From: Truepera sp. bin119
Lineage (GTDB): Bacteria; Deinococcota; Deinococci; Deinococcales; Trueperaceae
DNA: 64,000 nt
Assembly: GCA_002239005.1 (NCBI GenBank)
Contig: MPNL01000005.1
Location: 49,719 to 113,718 of the forward strand
Direction: 5' to 3'
This document shows, piece by piece, positions 8,836-17,254 of the stretch. Numbering within the stretch: position 1 is the stretch's first letter; the number at the start of each line of letters is the position of its first letter. Both the position numbers and the translations under genes were made by a program. The notes under the pieces were generated by a model, which searched no databases, was not told the origin of the DNA, and worked only from the letters and a program-made list of their open reading frames with translations.

Positions 8836-11734
8836 GTTTCCGATCCCCATGAGGGGTAATGAGAGGACGCCGTCTATGAAGATCCCCGACAAGATCACCA
8901 TCGCGTAGCCGACCCATGAGGGGTAATGAGAGGACGCCGTGACCGCCAGCGGCCAGGACCCCCGAAAGTTTCCGATCCCCATGAGGGGTAATGAGCCGCA
9001 CGGACCCTCTGTGGTATGTGGGGGATTCAGGAGTTTCCGATCCCCATGAGGGGTAATGAGGAGTTGGCCGGCAGCGGCGACTTCACCCTGGCCGAGACCC
9101 GGTTTCCGATCCCCATGAGGGGTAATGAGTCATATGTTTTGCCCGTGCCCCTGCCACCGTAGACGAGTTTCCGATCCCCATGAGGGGTAATGAGTTTTGG
9201 ACCGGGGTAAATGGACCTCTGACAGGCAACCGAGTTTCCGATCCCCATGAGGGGTAATGAGCCTTGCAGCTCCCTGGCGGATGCCAAAGAGTTGGCTGGT
9301 TTCCGATCCCCATGAGGGGTAATGAGTGGTCTACTGGCTCGGCTGGCTCAAGGCCGAACTGGAGGTTTCCGATCCCCATGAGGGGTAATGAGTGGCTCGA
9401 CTACCTGGGCACCCGGCTCGGCATCCGGAGGGTTTCCGATCCCCATGAGGGGTAATGAGTTCCCATCCTTTGATGCTGGCCTCAGTGGAGGTGGACAGTT
9501 TCCGATCCCCATGAGGGGTAATGAGATCCGAGGTGGGCAGCTCCAGGGTGGGCCGGGAGGGCAGTTTCCGATCCCCATGAGGGGTAATGAGCATGCCCCC
9601 TGAGCGGACCAAGACCCACGCTAAGGCCGTTTCCGATCCCCATGAGGGGTAATGAGTCGGATGTTTGGAGGATACCGATAATTTCATCTTCTGGTTTCCG
9701 ATCCCCATGAGGGGTAATGAGTAATCTGACCGCCAGCGGCCTTCGTTCTGGGGAATCCGGTTTCCGATCCCCATGAGGGGTAATGAGTACGCCTCTTTCG
9801 CGGAGTTTCCGATTGAGGCAGGAGTTTCCGATCCCCATGAGGGGTAATGAGCTGCTGTGAGACTCTTCATTATCCTCGCCCTGGTCCTGTTTCCGATCCC
9901 CATGAGGGGTAATGAGGTACTCGGTGTAGGTGGTGGAAGAGAAATTGGCCCCTGTTTCCGATCCCCATGAGGGGTAATGAGGGTGAACTCTCGGCCAACA
10001 TCGCCGCGGCCGCGACCTGTTTCCGATCCCCATGAGGGGTAATGAGGTTTAGGACCAACTTCGAGCGCAATGCAGCTATTGAGAGTTTCCGATCCCCATG
10101 AGGGGTAATGAGACCGGAGGGAATAGGGTCTACGAGATTAGCCTAGGTAGTTTCCGATCCCCATGAGGGGTAATGAGGTCCTGACCGAGGACAACTTCCA
10201 GGTGGTCAATCGCGTTTCCGATCCCCATGAGGGGTAATGAGGACGGAGTGAATCACACGATCCTGATGAGTCGGGGTGCAGTTTCCGATCCCCATGAGGG
10301 GTAATGAGTCCAACCACCGGCCCTTCGTGGTCGAGGACCGCGACCCGTTTCCGATCCCCATGAGGGGTAATGAGCACGGATAGAGACTCGGTTCCGCGAT
10401 TTCGTAGTACCGTTTCCGATCCCCATGAGGGGTAATGAGACTGGTGCAGATCGATCGTGCGGAGCCTCTCAACTGGTTTCCGATCCCCATGAGGGGTAAT
10501 GAGATGGTGATTGTGGGGCCTGATGGGGAGCACCTCACCGTTTCCGATCCCCATGAGGGGTAATGAGATCTACGGTGACATGGCCATCCTGGAGGCCATC
10601 TGATGTTTCCGATCCCCATGAGGGGTAATGAGTTAGAAGCCACCGTCGATCCCAGGGACAATAGCGCCTGTTTCCGATCCCCATGAGGGGTAATGAGCAG
10701 GTGCGGATTGACCTCGACGGTGACGTAACGGCGGTTTCCGATCCCCATGAGGGGTAATGAGTGGATAGAGGCCGCTGGGTAGAAAGGATTAACGCATGGT
10801 TTCCGATCCCCATGAGGGGTAATGAGTCGACGGGCGTCACGACTCGCCGGCGACCACGATTAAAGTTTCCGATCCCCATGAGGGGTAATGAGTTCCGGGA
10901 CCTGCTCACCAATCCGCTCTCGAGCGCGCGTTTCCGATCCCCATGAGGGGTAATGAGCGCTGTTCCTCGGCGAGGTCGACCCCACCGGCGGGCGTTTCCG
11001 ATCCCCATGAGGGGTAATGAGTGCTCGAAGCGGCCGTGGTTGTAGCTGCGATTGGCGAGGTTTCCGATCCCCATGAGGGGTAATGAGTGACACATTGTCA
11101 GGTGGTGAACTGTCAGGTGGTGTCGTTTCCGATCCCCATGAGGGGTAATGAGCGGACCATCCGCCAGCTCGAGACCGCTGGCTCGAATGGTTTCCGATCC
11201 CCATGAGGGGTAATGAGAGGTACAGCCCCGAGCCCAAGTGGTGCGACACTCTCGTTTCCGATCCCCATGAGGGGTAATGAGGTTTATGACCCTGATCTGC
11301 ACTCCAGGGTTGCCCGGGTTTCCGATCCCCATGAGGGGTAATGAGCAGAACGAGGGGCTTGGCACTGTCTGGGTCTCCGACGGTTTCCGATCCCCATGAG
11401 GGGTAATGAGGTCTGACCTGTCACAACGTCACTCCCGCCTTGGCAGCGTTTCCGATCCCCATGAGGGGTAATGAGTTAGCCGCGTGCTTCGTTTTGAAGT
11501 ACCCATGCCAGGGTTTCCGATCCCCATGAGGGGTAATGAGTTACGATAGACCTTATCCCCCGGCTCCGGTGGATCATGGTTTCCGATCCCCATGAGGGGT
11601 AGTGAGCGGTAGTAGTTCGTGGGAGGGCCCTGGATATTTACAGTTTCCGATCCCCATGAGGGGTAATGAGCAGTCGCCCTTGCTAAACCCTTCCCCTTTA
11701 CTCGGAGTTTCCGATCCCCTTAGCAGGCAGCCTT
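8836..11734 (+). CRISPR. CRISPR array: 45 repeats of 28 bp (two degenerate), 44 spacers of 36-41 bp
   Basis: The repeat starts GTTTCCGATCCCC and ends GGGGTAATGAG (first copy 8836-8863); CCCC-ATGA-GGGG can form a short stem. Spacers are mostly 36-39 bp, and two (8864-8904, 9061-9101) are 41 bp. The second repeat (8905-8930) is degenerate, with a 2-bp deletion and changed 5' bases. The copy at 11579-11606 has one A-to-G change. The last repeat (from 11707) keeps only its first 13 bases. Spacers 1 and 2 begin with the same 10 bases. Spacers at 8931-8967 and 9722-9759 share a 15-mer. The array belongs to the type I-D operon directly upstream. Confidence 0.98.
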
Positions 11735-12149
11735 TGCCGTGAGAGTTCCCCCAACTCCTCTGCTGCATCTTCAGACCCGGTGGTGCCAGCGACGATACCT
11801 TCCACCTCGGAGTCATCTATGGAGCGGACCTTCTCGCTTGCGTTTTAGGAAATTCCGTCCGAACATTGGCACGCTCCTGCGGCCCCCAGCGCTTTGGCCT
11901 CAGTTGGGCCTCCACAGATAGCTCGCCGCCGCCGCGAGTAGGGCCCCGAGGATGGGGGCGAGCCAGTAGAGCCAGTGATCGGTCCAGAGGTTCGCCAGAA
12001 GGGCAGGGGCAAAACTTCTGGCCGGGTTCATGGACGCACCGGTGAATGCGCCCCCGGCGACCGATCCGAGGGCTACGGTGATGACCTTGCCCCCTTGAAC
12101 AGGACCACTCACCACTTCCGTCCTCTACACTCCAAGAGAGGACGAAACC

Positions 12150-12410
12150 ATGAAACGGAAACGCTACACCGAGACCCAGATCCTCAAGGTCCTCAAGGAA
12201 TCCGAGGCTGGCCGAAGGACCGGCGACATCGTCCGTCAGTACGGCATCAGTGAGAAGACCCTCTACAACTGGAAACGCAAGTACGGCGGCTTGGAAGCCA
12301 GCGACTTAAGACAGCTCAAGAACCTCGAAGAAGAGAATCGCAGACTCAAACAGATCGTCGCCGACCTAACGCTGGATAACCAAGCCTTGACCCGACGAGT
12401 CCGCCCTTAG
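12150..12410 (+). CDS. IS3-family OrfA (HTH protein), prematurely stopped
   Basis: An 86-aa protein with the helix-turn-helix and leucine-zipper layout of IS3 OrfA (TETQILKVLKESEAG, then YGISEKTLYNWKRKYGG, then LKNLEEENRRLKQ). It ends at TAG 12408-12410. Past that stop, in the same frame, the sequence continues DVLGKKW and stops, which is the normal OrfA C-terminus of this group. The interruption is a net 18-bp insertion of the short palindromic repeat (12390-12408). The -1 frameshift site lies downstream of the premature stop, so production of the OrfAB fusion transposase is probably abolished or reduced. Confidence 0.85.
   Translation: MKRKRYTETQILKVLKESEAGRRTGDIVRQYGISEKTLYNWKRKYGGLEASDLRQLKNLEEENRRLKQIVADLTLDNQALTRRVRP
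12390..12408 (-). repeat. Short palindromic insertion repeat in orfA (creates a stop)
   Basis: ACCCGACGAGTCCGCCCTT is the reverse complement of the family pattern AAGGNCGGAYTCNYYGGRTC. It replaces a lysine codon expected between QAL and DVLG, with a net gain of 18 bp, and supplies the TAG together with the next two bases. Confidence 0.75.
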
Positions 12411-12427
12411 GATGTGCTTGGAAAAAA

Positions 12428-13333
12428 GTGGTGACCGCGACCGCCAAACGCAAAGTCGGTCACTACCTTCAACGGACACACAACCAAGGTCGGACTCTTC
12501 GGGTTGGCCAACGCCGAGCCTGCCGACTCATGGGGATGAGCCGATCAAGTTATCGCTACCAGAGTCGGCGGGATGACTCCTCGCTCCTAGCTAGGTTGAA
12601 GGTCTTGGCTGAGCAGCGACCACGATTCGGGTACCGGAGATTGCATGCCCTGCTGAGTCGTGAAGGAAGGGTGGTGAACCACAAACGGGTGTATCGGCTC
12701 TACCGTGAGGAGGGGCTCACCTTACCTTGGAGAGGACGAAAACGCCGGGCGGCAGCCAAGCGAGTGCCGCTCGAGCGGCCAACTGGGGTGAATGAGCGCT
12801 GGAGTGTGGATTTCATTCATGATCAACTCGGATCTGGGTCAAGGTTCCGGGTGCTCAATGTGGTGGACGATTTCAGTCGGGAGTGCCTGGCCTGCGAGGT
12901 CGACTCGTCTCTACCTGGGGAGCGGGTGGTCCGGATCCTGGATCGGCTGGTCGACTCGCGGGGCAAGCCTGGCTCGATCGTGTTGGATAACGGGCCGGAG
13001 TTCGTGGGTAGGGCCATGGACCGGTGGGCGTACGGGCATGGGGTCAGGCTCTCTTTCATCCCCCCTGGGAGACCTTTGGAGAATGCATTCGTGGAGAGTT
13101 TCAATGGTCGATTGCGCGACCCGAAGAGTCGGCTTGTCGAGTGCTTGAACTTGCACTGGTTCATGAGCCTGGCCGAAGCTAGGAGGGTGATTGAAGAGTG
13201 GCGCCTCGACTACAACCAGCAGAGGCCGCACAGCAGTTTGGGATACCTGACGCCAGCAGAGTTCGCAAGGTCGGACTCTTCGGGTCTGAACTCTCAAGCT
13301 CAGTGTAGGCTGGACTTGAGAACGGAAGTTTGA
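12428..13333 (+). CDS. IS3-family OrfB transposase (DDE integrase core)
   Basis: A 301-aa integrase-type catalytic protein, GTG start 12428, in -1 phase relative to OrfA. The DDE residues are visible: Asp in WSVDFIHDQL, Asp in IVLDNGPEF and Glu in NAFVESFNGR. Compared with normal family members it carries extra six-residue blocks: GRTLRV-like after THNQ (from 12486), PKSRLV between RLRD and ECLNLHWF (13119-13137), and RSDSSG after LTPAEFA (13267-13285). All preserve the frame. The PKSRLV block follows the catalytic Glu region, so activity is doubtful. Confidence 0.9.
   Translation: MVTATAKRKVGHYLQRTHNQGRTLRVGQRRACRLMGMSRSSYRYQSRRDDSSLLARLKVLAEQRPRFGYRRLHALLSREGRVVNHKRVYRLYREEGLTLPWRGRKRRAAAKRVPLERPTGVNERWSVDFIHDQLGSGSRFRVLNVVDDFSRECLACEVDSSLPGERVVRILDRLVDSRGKPGSIVLDNGPEFVGRAMDRWAYGHGVRLSFIPPGRPLENAFVESFNGRLRDPKSRLVECLNLHWFMSLAEARRVIEEWRLDYNQQRPHSSLGYLTPAEFARSDSSGLNSQAQCRLDLRTEV
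12486..12504 (+). repeat. Short palindromic insertion repeat in orfB, copy 1
   Basis: AAGGTCGGACTCTTCGGGT, in the same orientation as orfB, encodes the extra residues QGRTLRV ahead of the conserved GQRRACRLMG segment. Confidence 0.75.
13119..13137 (-). repeat. Short palindromic insertion repeat in orfB, copy 2
   Basis: ACCCGAAGAGTCGGCTTGT, in reverse orientation, inserts PKSRLV between RLRD and ECLN, which are adjacent in ordinary IS3 transposases. The net length is 18 bp. Confidence 0.75.
13267..13285 (+). repeat. Short palindromic insertion repeat in orfB, copy 3
   Basis: AAGGTCGGACTCTTCGGGT, identical in 19 bases to the copy at 12486-12504, lies near the 3' end of orfB and encodes RSDSSG. 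Confidence 0.75.
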
Positions 13334-13817
13334 AGTGGCCCTCAAAATGGGGCAGCCTCAGTGAGGCCGATATAGATCCCCGGATGAGTCCGCTCCTGCA
13401 GGACGCAACTGGCGATCACGAACATCAGGAAGAAGGTTAGCGTGACCTCGATGGCGATCCCCTGGATGAGGGAGATGCCCGGAGCGAGGGAGGTCGCGCC
13501 GTGGCCGACGGCTGCCAGCTGCTCGGGGCCGAGGAAGAGCTGCAGGCCCAGGATGGCGGCGATAGCCCCCGAGAGTTCGGCGCTCCAGTACAGCAAGAGC
13601 TCCCTGAAGTTGATACACCCCAGCATCAGGAAACCGACCGTCACAGCGGGATTGAAGTGTGCGAATGAGATCGGACCGACGGCCGCGATCATCACGGTCA
13701 CGCTCAGGCCGAAGGCCGCAGCGGTCGCGAGACTTCCGGCTCCGGAGGCGATAGCGGCGATGCCTGCGAACACGAGGGCGAAGGTGCCGATGAACTCGGC
13801 CAGCCAGACTCTCGCGG

Positions 13818-14270
13818 TCATCGGGAATTCCGCGGTTTCAGCGCCGCTACGCTTAAGGGTTTGCCGGCCTTCAACCTGTAGACCAGCTCTCTGCTGAATT
13901 CGCTCAGGGCGTCGCGCACCGCCCGCCACCGCTCCAGGGGCGAGCCGGAGGGGTCGGGGAAGGGGAGGTGCAGCCGCCTCGTCGCGACCGGGTAGACGGG
14001 ACAGGCTGCCTGAGCGCTGTCGCAGACGGTTATCACGACATCGAAGTTCCAGCTGTCGGGCAGCTCATCCAGGGACTTGGAGGTGTGGTTGCCGATGTCG
14101 ATGCCCACTTCAGCCATCACCGCAACGGCGTCGGGTTTCACGAAGGTCTTCTCGGTGCCCGCCGAGCAGACCTCGGCTTCGAGGCCGAACTCCCCCGCGT
14201 AGTGCCTGAGCCAGCCCTCGGCCATCTGGCTGCGGGCGGAGTTGTGGCTGCAGAGGACGAGCAGGCGCAC
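13818..14270 (-). CDS. arsC: Arsenate reductase, thioredoxin-coupled (low-MW phosphatase fold)
   Basis: This 150-aa protein reduces arsenate to arsenite in the cytoplasm. The phosphate-loop C7-SHNSA-R13 and two further cysteines, C83 and C90 in VITVCDSAQAACP, form the Cys triad of the thioredoxin-coupled ArsC class. The NSARSQ version of the loop, instead of the common NSCRSQ, is a small variation. The stop overlaps the start of the aquaporin gene (ATGA), making a two-gene arsenic unit whose second gene is destroyed by the IS3 insertion. A low-molecular-weight tyrosine phosphatase is the alternative, but C83/C90 favour ArsC. Confidence 0.85.
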   Translation of the reverse strand: MRLLVLCSHNSARSQMAEGWLRHYAGEFGLEAEVCSAGTEKTFVKPDAVAVMAEVGIDIGNHTSKSLDELPDSWNFDVVITVCDSAQAACPVYPVATRRLHLPFPDPSGSPLERWRAVRDALSEFSRELVYRLKAGKPLSVAALKPRNSR

Positions 14271-14596
14271 TAGGTCCGCTCTCTGCAGGTTACCGAGCGG
14301 TCACGGAGACCCCCACCAGGCGAGCGGCAGCGACTGGTGGGCTCGGTCACGAGGTGTCGGTGGCTCGCTGGGCGATCTGCGGGGTGATCCATGACTAGTT
14401 TCTATCAGCGGATGGTCATAGCTCGGTCAGGGAAGGGAGCGGTTCGCGCCGGTGCGGTCCCCTTCGCAGGTTGGGCGGAGCTAAGCTAGCCGCTAGGCCA
14501 CTCTCCAGTTCGGGCGTCGTCCTTGGGAAGCTGCGCGCTACCGGAGCCTGGCTGCAGGGCCGAGGCCCAGCCCGACTGGAAAGGGAGCGGGCCGCT
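14271..14596. other. Intergenic, no gene seen
   Basis: About 325 bp between the divergent 5' end of arsC and the 3' end of the dehydrogenase gene. It should hold the arsC promoter, but no ArsR gene or clear operator was recognised. Confidence 0.4.
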
Positions 14597-15628
14597 TCAG
14601 GGCTGCTGCAGGTGCACCTTCACCGACCCGGACCCCTTATCGGCGGCGACCTCGAACGCTTCGGCCACCTCGCTAAAGGGGAAGCGGTGGCTGACGATCC
14701 GGCTCGCCTCGACCCGGCCCGAGCCCAGGAGGTCGATGGCCACCTGGAAGTCGGTCTCCATGCCGCTATAGGCGTAGCAGTTGGAGCCGGTGATCGTCGC
14801 CTCCGACTGGACCGCTCTGGCCAGATCGACCTCCAAGGGTTTCGAGTAGCCGGCGACCAGCACCACCGTGCCGAGCTTGCGCACCGTCGCCAGCGCATGG
14901 TCGAAGTTGGCACCACCCCCGACCGTCTCGATGACCGCGTCCACGCCGATGCCGCCGGTCAGCTCGGTGACGTAGTCCCTGATGTCGGTGGTTCCGATGT
15001 CGACGACGTGGTCGGCCCCGAACTCCCGGGCCACTCTCGCCTGCTGCGGATACTTGACGGTGATCAGCGTCTCCCCGACCCCTGCCGCCCGGGCGACCAC
15101 TAGGCATAGCAGGCCGATGGTGCCGCCGCCGAGCACCGCCACCCGGTCCCGGTGGCCGGCTCCCGCTCGGGCGACCGCACGGACCGCGACGGCCAGCGGC
15201 TCTACCAGCGCCCCGTCCTCAAAGCTCATCTCGTCCGGGAGCCTACATAGGGCCGAGGTGTGGGCGTTGCTGTACTCCGCGAAGCCGCCGTGCTCCCGGT
15301 GCGATACGGAACGCCGCTCGAGACAGTGATTGTAGTGACCCCTGCGGCAGTAGTTGCAGCGGCCACAGTGGGAGAAGCACTCGACCGCGACCCGGTCGCC
15401 GATCCCGAGGCCGGTCACCCCCTTCCCGAGAGCGGCGACCACCCCGCAGGTCTCGTGACCCATGGCGAAGTCGCGGGATGGTTCCCAGTGGCCGTAGTAG
15501 TTGTGCAGGTCGCTGCCGCAGATCCCGATCTGCTTGGTGGCGAGCGAGACGTGGCCCGGGGGCGGTGGGACCCACTCCACCTCTCTGAGCTCGATCCGGC
15601 CTACACCGGTGTAGAGTGCTGCTTTCAT
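14597..15628 (-). CDS. Zinc-dependent medium-chain alcohol/polyol dehydrogenase
   Basis: A 343-aa MDR-family NAD(P)-dependent dehydrogenase, similar to sorbitol/threonine dehydrogenases. The catalytic zinc site is GICGSDLHNYYGHW and GHETCG. The structural zinc lobe CFSHCGRCNYCRRGHYNHC has four cysteines and the Rossmann motif is VLGGGTIGL. ATG 15628 is used because a GGGGAGCT site lies just upstream and KAALYTG is a usual N-terminus. The frame is open upstream into IS sequence, but that part is not conserved. The substrate is not predictable. An IS1-like terminal repeat starts only 18 bp upstream, so the original promoter may have been lost or replaced. Confidence 0.85.
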   Translation of the reverse strand: MKAALYTGVGRIELREVEWVPPPPGHVSLATKQIGICGSDLHNYYGHWEPSRDFAMGHETCGVVAALGKGVTGLGIGDRVAVECFSHCGRCNYCRRGHYNHCLERRSVSHREHGGFAEYSNAHTSALCRLPDEMSFEDGALVEPLAVAVRAVARAGAGHRDRVAVLGGGTIGLLCLVVARAAGVGETLITVKYPQQARVAREFGADHVVDIGTTDIRDYVTELTGGIGVDAVIETVGGGANFDHALATVRKLGTVVLVAGYSKPLEVDLARAVQSEATITGSNCYAYSGMETDFQVAIDLLGSGRVEASRIVSHRFPFSEVAEAFEVAADKGSGSVKVHLQQP

Positions 15629-15645
15629 CGTGAGCTCCCCGCTTT

Positions 15646-15950
15646 GGTCGTAGTGTGAGATTATCTCTGCCCCCGGAGGGGAGAGGCCGGTCCCGGTGCA
15701 CGCTGCACCGTGTGAAAAAAAGAGACAGACCTCCGATAGCAAGTTTAGCCTGCGGTAACCGTAAGTGCCCCAACTACGGTCAGGCGGGACAGGGCAACCT
15801 CAAGCAAGGACGGGTTCGCTGGACCCGTAAGACCTACGGACCAGACCGGATCCGTTACCACGGACGGAGGACGTGAGAACACCCCTTGAGGACGGACCGG
15901 ACCCGTACGTTTTTGGACATTTTTGCTTCGGGTCTGGAATAGCAAGATCG
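15646..15950 (+). mobile_element. Truncated IS1-like element (copy A): terminal repeat plus transposase N-terminus
   Basis: It begins with the terminal repeat GGTCGTAGTGTGAGATTATC and continues collinearly with the reverse complement of the element at 51366-52563. The coded fragment (SLACGNRKCPNYGQAGQGNL, then RKTYGPDRIRY) is the N-terminal zinc-finger region of IS1-like transposases. An internal deletion joins it to a short distal segment ending near AGCAAGATC. No second terminal repeat was seen. A short hairpin repeat (15806-15828) sits at the same codon position as in the other copy. Confidence 0.75.
15806..15828 (+). repeat. Short palindromic insertion repeat with compensatory stem
   Basis: ACGGGT-TCGCTGG-ACCCGT: the stem differs from the ACGGAT/ATCCGT stem found elsewhere, but both sides change together while the loop TCGCTGG is constant. 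Confidence 0.7.
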
Positions 15951-16046
15951 GGGCTGGGTGAAAAATCGCAGTTCGGGCCGCCTGCACCTCACGCCAGTAC
16001 TGCCACTGGCGTCTAGGATGGGCGGGTAGTACCGGAAGGGGGAGAG

Positions 16047-16925
16047 ATGAGGCTGAGATACCTGCTGGTGGCCACAGGTGTGTTCGCGCTGATAGCACAG
16101 GTGCTGGCGGCGGACTGTGCGGAGTGGGACACGCCGAAGTCCTTCGAGGCGGCGACATTGGCGGAGGTAGTCGAGTGTCTCGAGCCCGGGGTGGATGTGA
16201 ATGCTCGGTACGAGTACGGCCATACCCCACTGCACTACGCGGCCCAGAACGCCGACAATCCCGGCGTCATCACGGCCCTGCTGGAGGCCGGGGCGGAGGT
16301 AAATGCTCGGAGCGAGAACGGCTCCACCCCACTACACTTTGCCGCCGGGAGCACTGACAACCCCACCGTCATCGCAGTCCTGGTGGCAGCCGGGGCAGAG
16401 GTGAATGCTCGTAGAGGAGGCGAGCTCAAACTCACCCCGCTGCACTATGCGGCTTGGTCCGCCGACAATCCCGGTATCATCGCAGTTCTGGTGGCAGCCG
16501 GGGCAGAGGTGAATGCTCGGGATGCGTACGGCGATACCCCGCTGCACTGGGCAATCGAGCGGAACGGCAACCCCAGCGTCATCACAGCCCTGGTGGCAGT
16601 CGGGGCAGAGGTGAACACCCGGGGCCGACTCGGCCTCACCCCCCTGCACCTTGCGGCCCTGCTCAGCGGCGACCCCAGCGTCATCACAGCCCTGGTGGCA
16701 GTCGGGGCAGAGGTGAACGCCCGGGGCCGACTCGACCTCACCCCCCTGCACTATGCAGCTGCCAACAACGACAACCCCGCCATCATCGAAGTCCTACTCG
16801 AGGCCGGTGCTGATGTGAGCGCTCGAGACGAGAGGGGCAGGACCCCCTGGGACTTCGCTCAGGACAACGAAGTCCTCAAAGGTACAGACGCTTGGCGACG
16901 ACTGCAGGAAGGGAGGCTCGAGTAG
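16047..16925 (+). CDS. Exported ankyrin-repeat protein
   Basis: A 292-aa protein with an N-terminal signal peptide (charged start MRLRY, hydrophobic core, likely cleavage after VLA near residue 22) and about seven ankyrin repeats with the TPLHYAA consensus filling the rest. Ankyrin repeats bind protein partners, and the export signal puts it outside the cytoplasmic membrane. The start is preceded by GGGGGAGAG. Two adjacent repeats (16579-16640 and 16675-16736) are nearly identical at DNA level, a sign of recent unit duplication. It lies alone, and no partner gene suggests a function. Confidence 0.85.
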   Translation: MRLRYLLVATGVFALIAQVLAADCAEWDTPKSFEAATLAEVVECLEPGVDVNARYEYGHTPLHYAAQNADNPGVITALLEAGAEVNARSENGSTPLHFAAGSTDNPTVIAVLVAAGAEVNARRGGELKLTPLHYAAWSADNPGIIAVLVAAGAEVNARDAYGDTPLHWAIERNGNPSVITALVAVGAEVNTRGRLGLTPLHLAALLSGDPSVITALVAVGAEVNARGRLDLTPLHYAAANNDNPAIIEVLLEAGADVSARDERGRTPWDFAQDNEVLKGTDAWRRLQEGRLE

Positions 16926-17070
16926 GGGGCTCGGTAGCGCCCAAGATTCGCTGGTAGCGCTATGTCGCCAGCTGCGGCGATAGTGGGCCTGGGCAGTAAC
17001 CACGGGCGTAGTGGGGGCGACCACATCTGGGCCAGGCGCAGTAGGTGGTGGGCTCGCTCATCTGGCCCTG

Positions 17071-17250
17071 CTAGAGCGTGTTATGCACTCCCCGGCATAC
17101 CCCTGGAGCGAGCCGCTTCAGAAGCACGATTGCGAATGCGAAGAGATGAAGCCCCAACAGTACCTCTGGGATCTGCTCATAGTCTTTGACCAACCTCCTG
17201 TGCGCCATCCACCCCAGACTCCGCAAAGTCGGCTTCGCTGGAGCTTCGGG
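17071..17250 (-). pseudogene. IS5-family transposase C-terminal remnant
   Basis: The minus-strand frame reads RRLVKDYEQIPEVLLGLHLF and ends with LLKRLAP, which matches the C-terminal helix of IS5-type transposases (RRLxKDYExxPE...RLMLRRLA). Nothing of the catalytic core remains. A variant of the short hairpin repeat (17225-17244, CGGCT-TCGCTGG-AGC) sits at its upstream edge. Confidence 0.55.
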
Positions 17251-17254
17251 TCTA

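Larger units (their letters stand above)
12082..13360 (+). mobile_element. IS3-family insertion sequence (IS407-like), 1279 bp, target duplication GTGA
   Basis: The ends are imperfect inverted repeats: the left starts TGACCTTGCCCCCTTGA and the reverse complement of the right starts TGAGGCTGCCCCATTTTGA. The similarity continues to ACTTCCGT. The element is flanked by GTGA at 12078-12081 and 13361-13364, a 4-bp duplication as expected for the IS407 type. It carries orfA and orfB in relative -1 phase, with an AAAAAAG slippery run at 12422-12428. Four short palindromic repeats are embedded in its coding regions, one of which stops orfA early. Confidence 0.93.
11900..13821 (-). pseudogene. Aquaporin (MIP family) gene split by an IS3 insertion
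   Basis: Two halves of one gene flank an IS element. The 5' half (13821 down to 13361) starts at an ATG overlapping the arsC stop (ATGA) and encodes the first half with the HFNPAVT motif. The 3' half (12081 down to 11900) encodes [10 protein letters not shown], the second NPA motif, and the C-terminus WRPN. Removing 12082-13360 and one copy of the 4-bp repeat GTGA restores a continuous frame across the junction (IYIGLT then VALGSVAGG), giving about 212 aa. Coupling to arsenate reductase suggests a channel for arsenite export, as for AqpS-type proteins; that role is inference. The gene is broken as it stands. Confidence 0.9.

Noticed and set aside
9788..9823. Possible extra repeat inside a spacer (contains GTTTCCGATT)
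   Set aside because: Only the first nine bases match the repeat and the spacer has normal length, so chance is sufficient.
9027..11365. Long open frames on both strands across the CRISPR array with repeated SLPLMGIGN or HYPSWGSET blocks
   Set aside because: They are translations of the CRISPR repeat in different frames, not proteins.
12096..13344. Narrower IS3 boundaries starting TGAAC and ending CCCTCA
   Set aside because: The inverted repeat continues outward to TGACC/TGAGG, and only the wider limits give a target duplication (GTGA) and restore the aquaporin frame.
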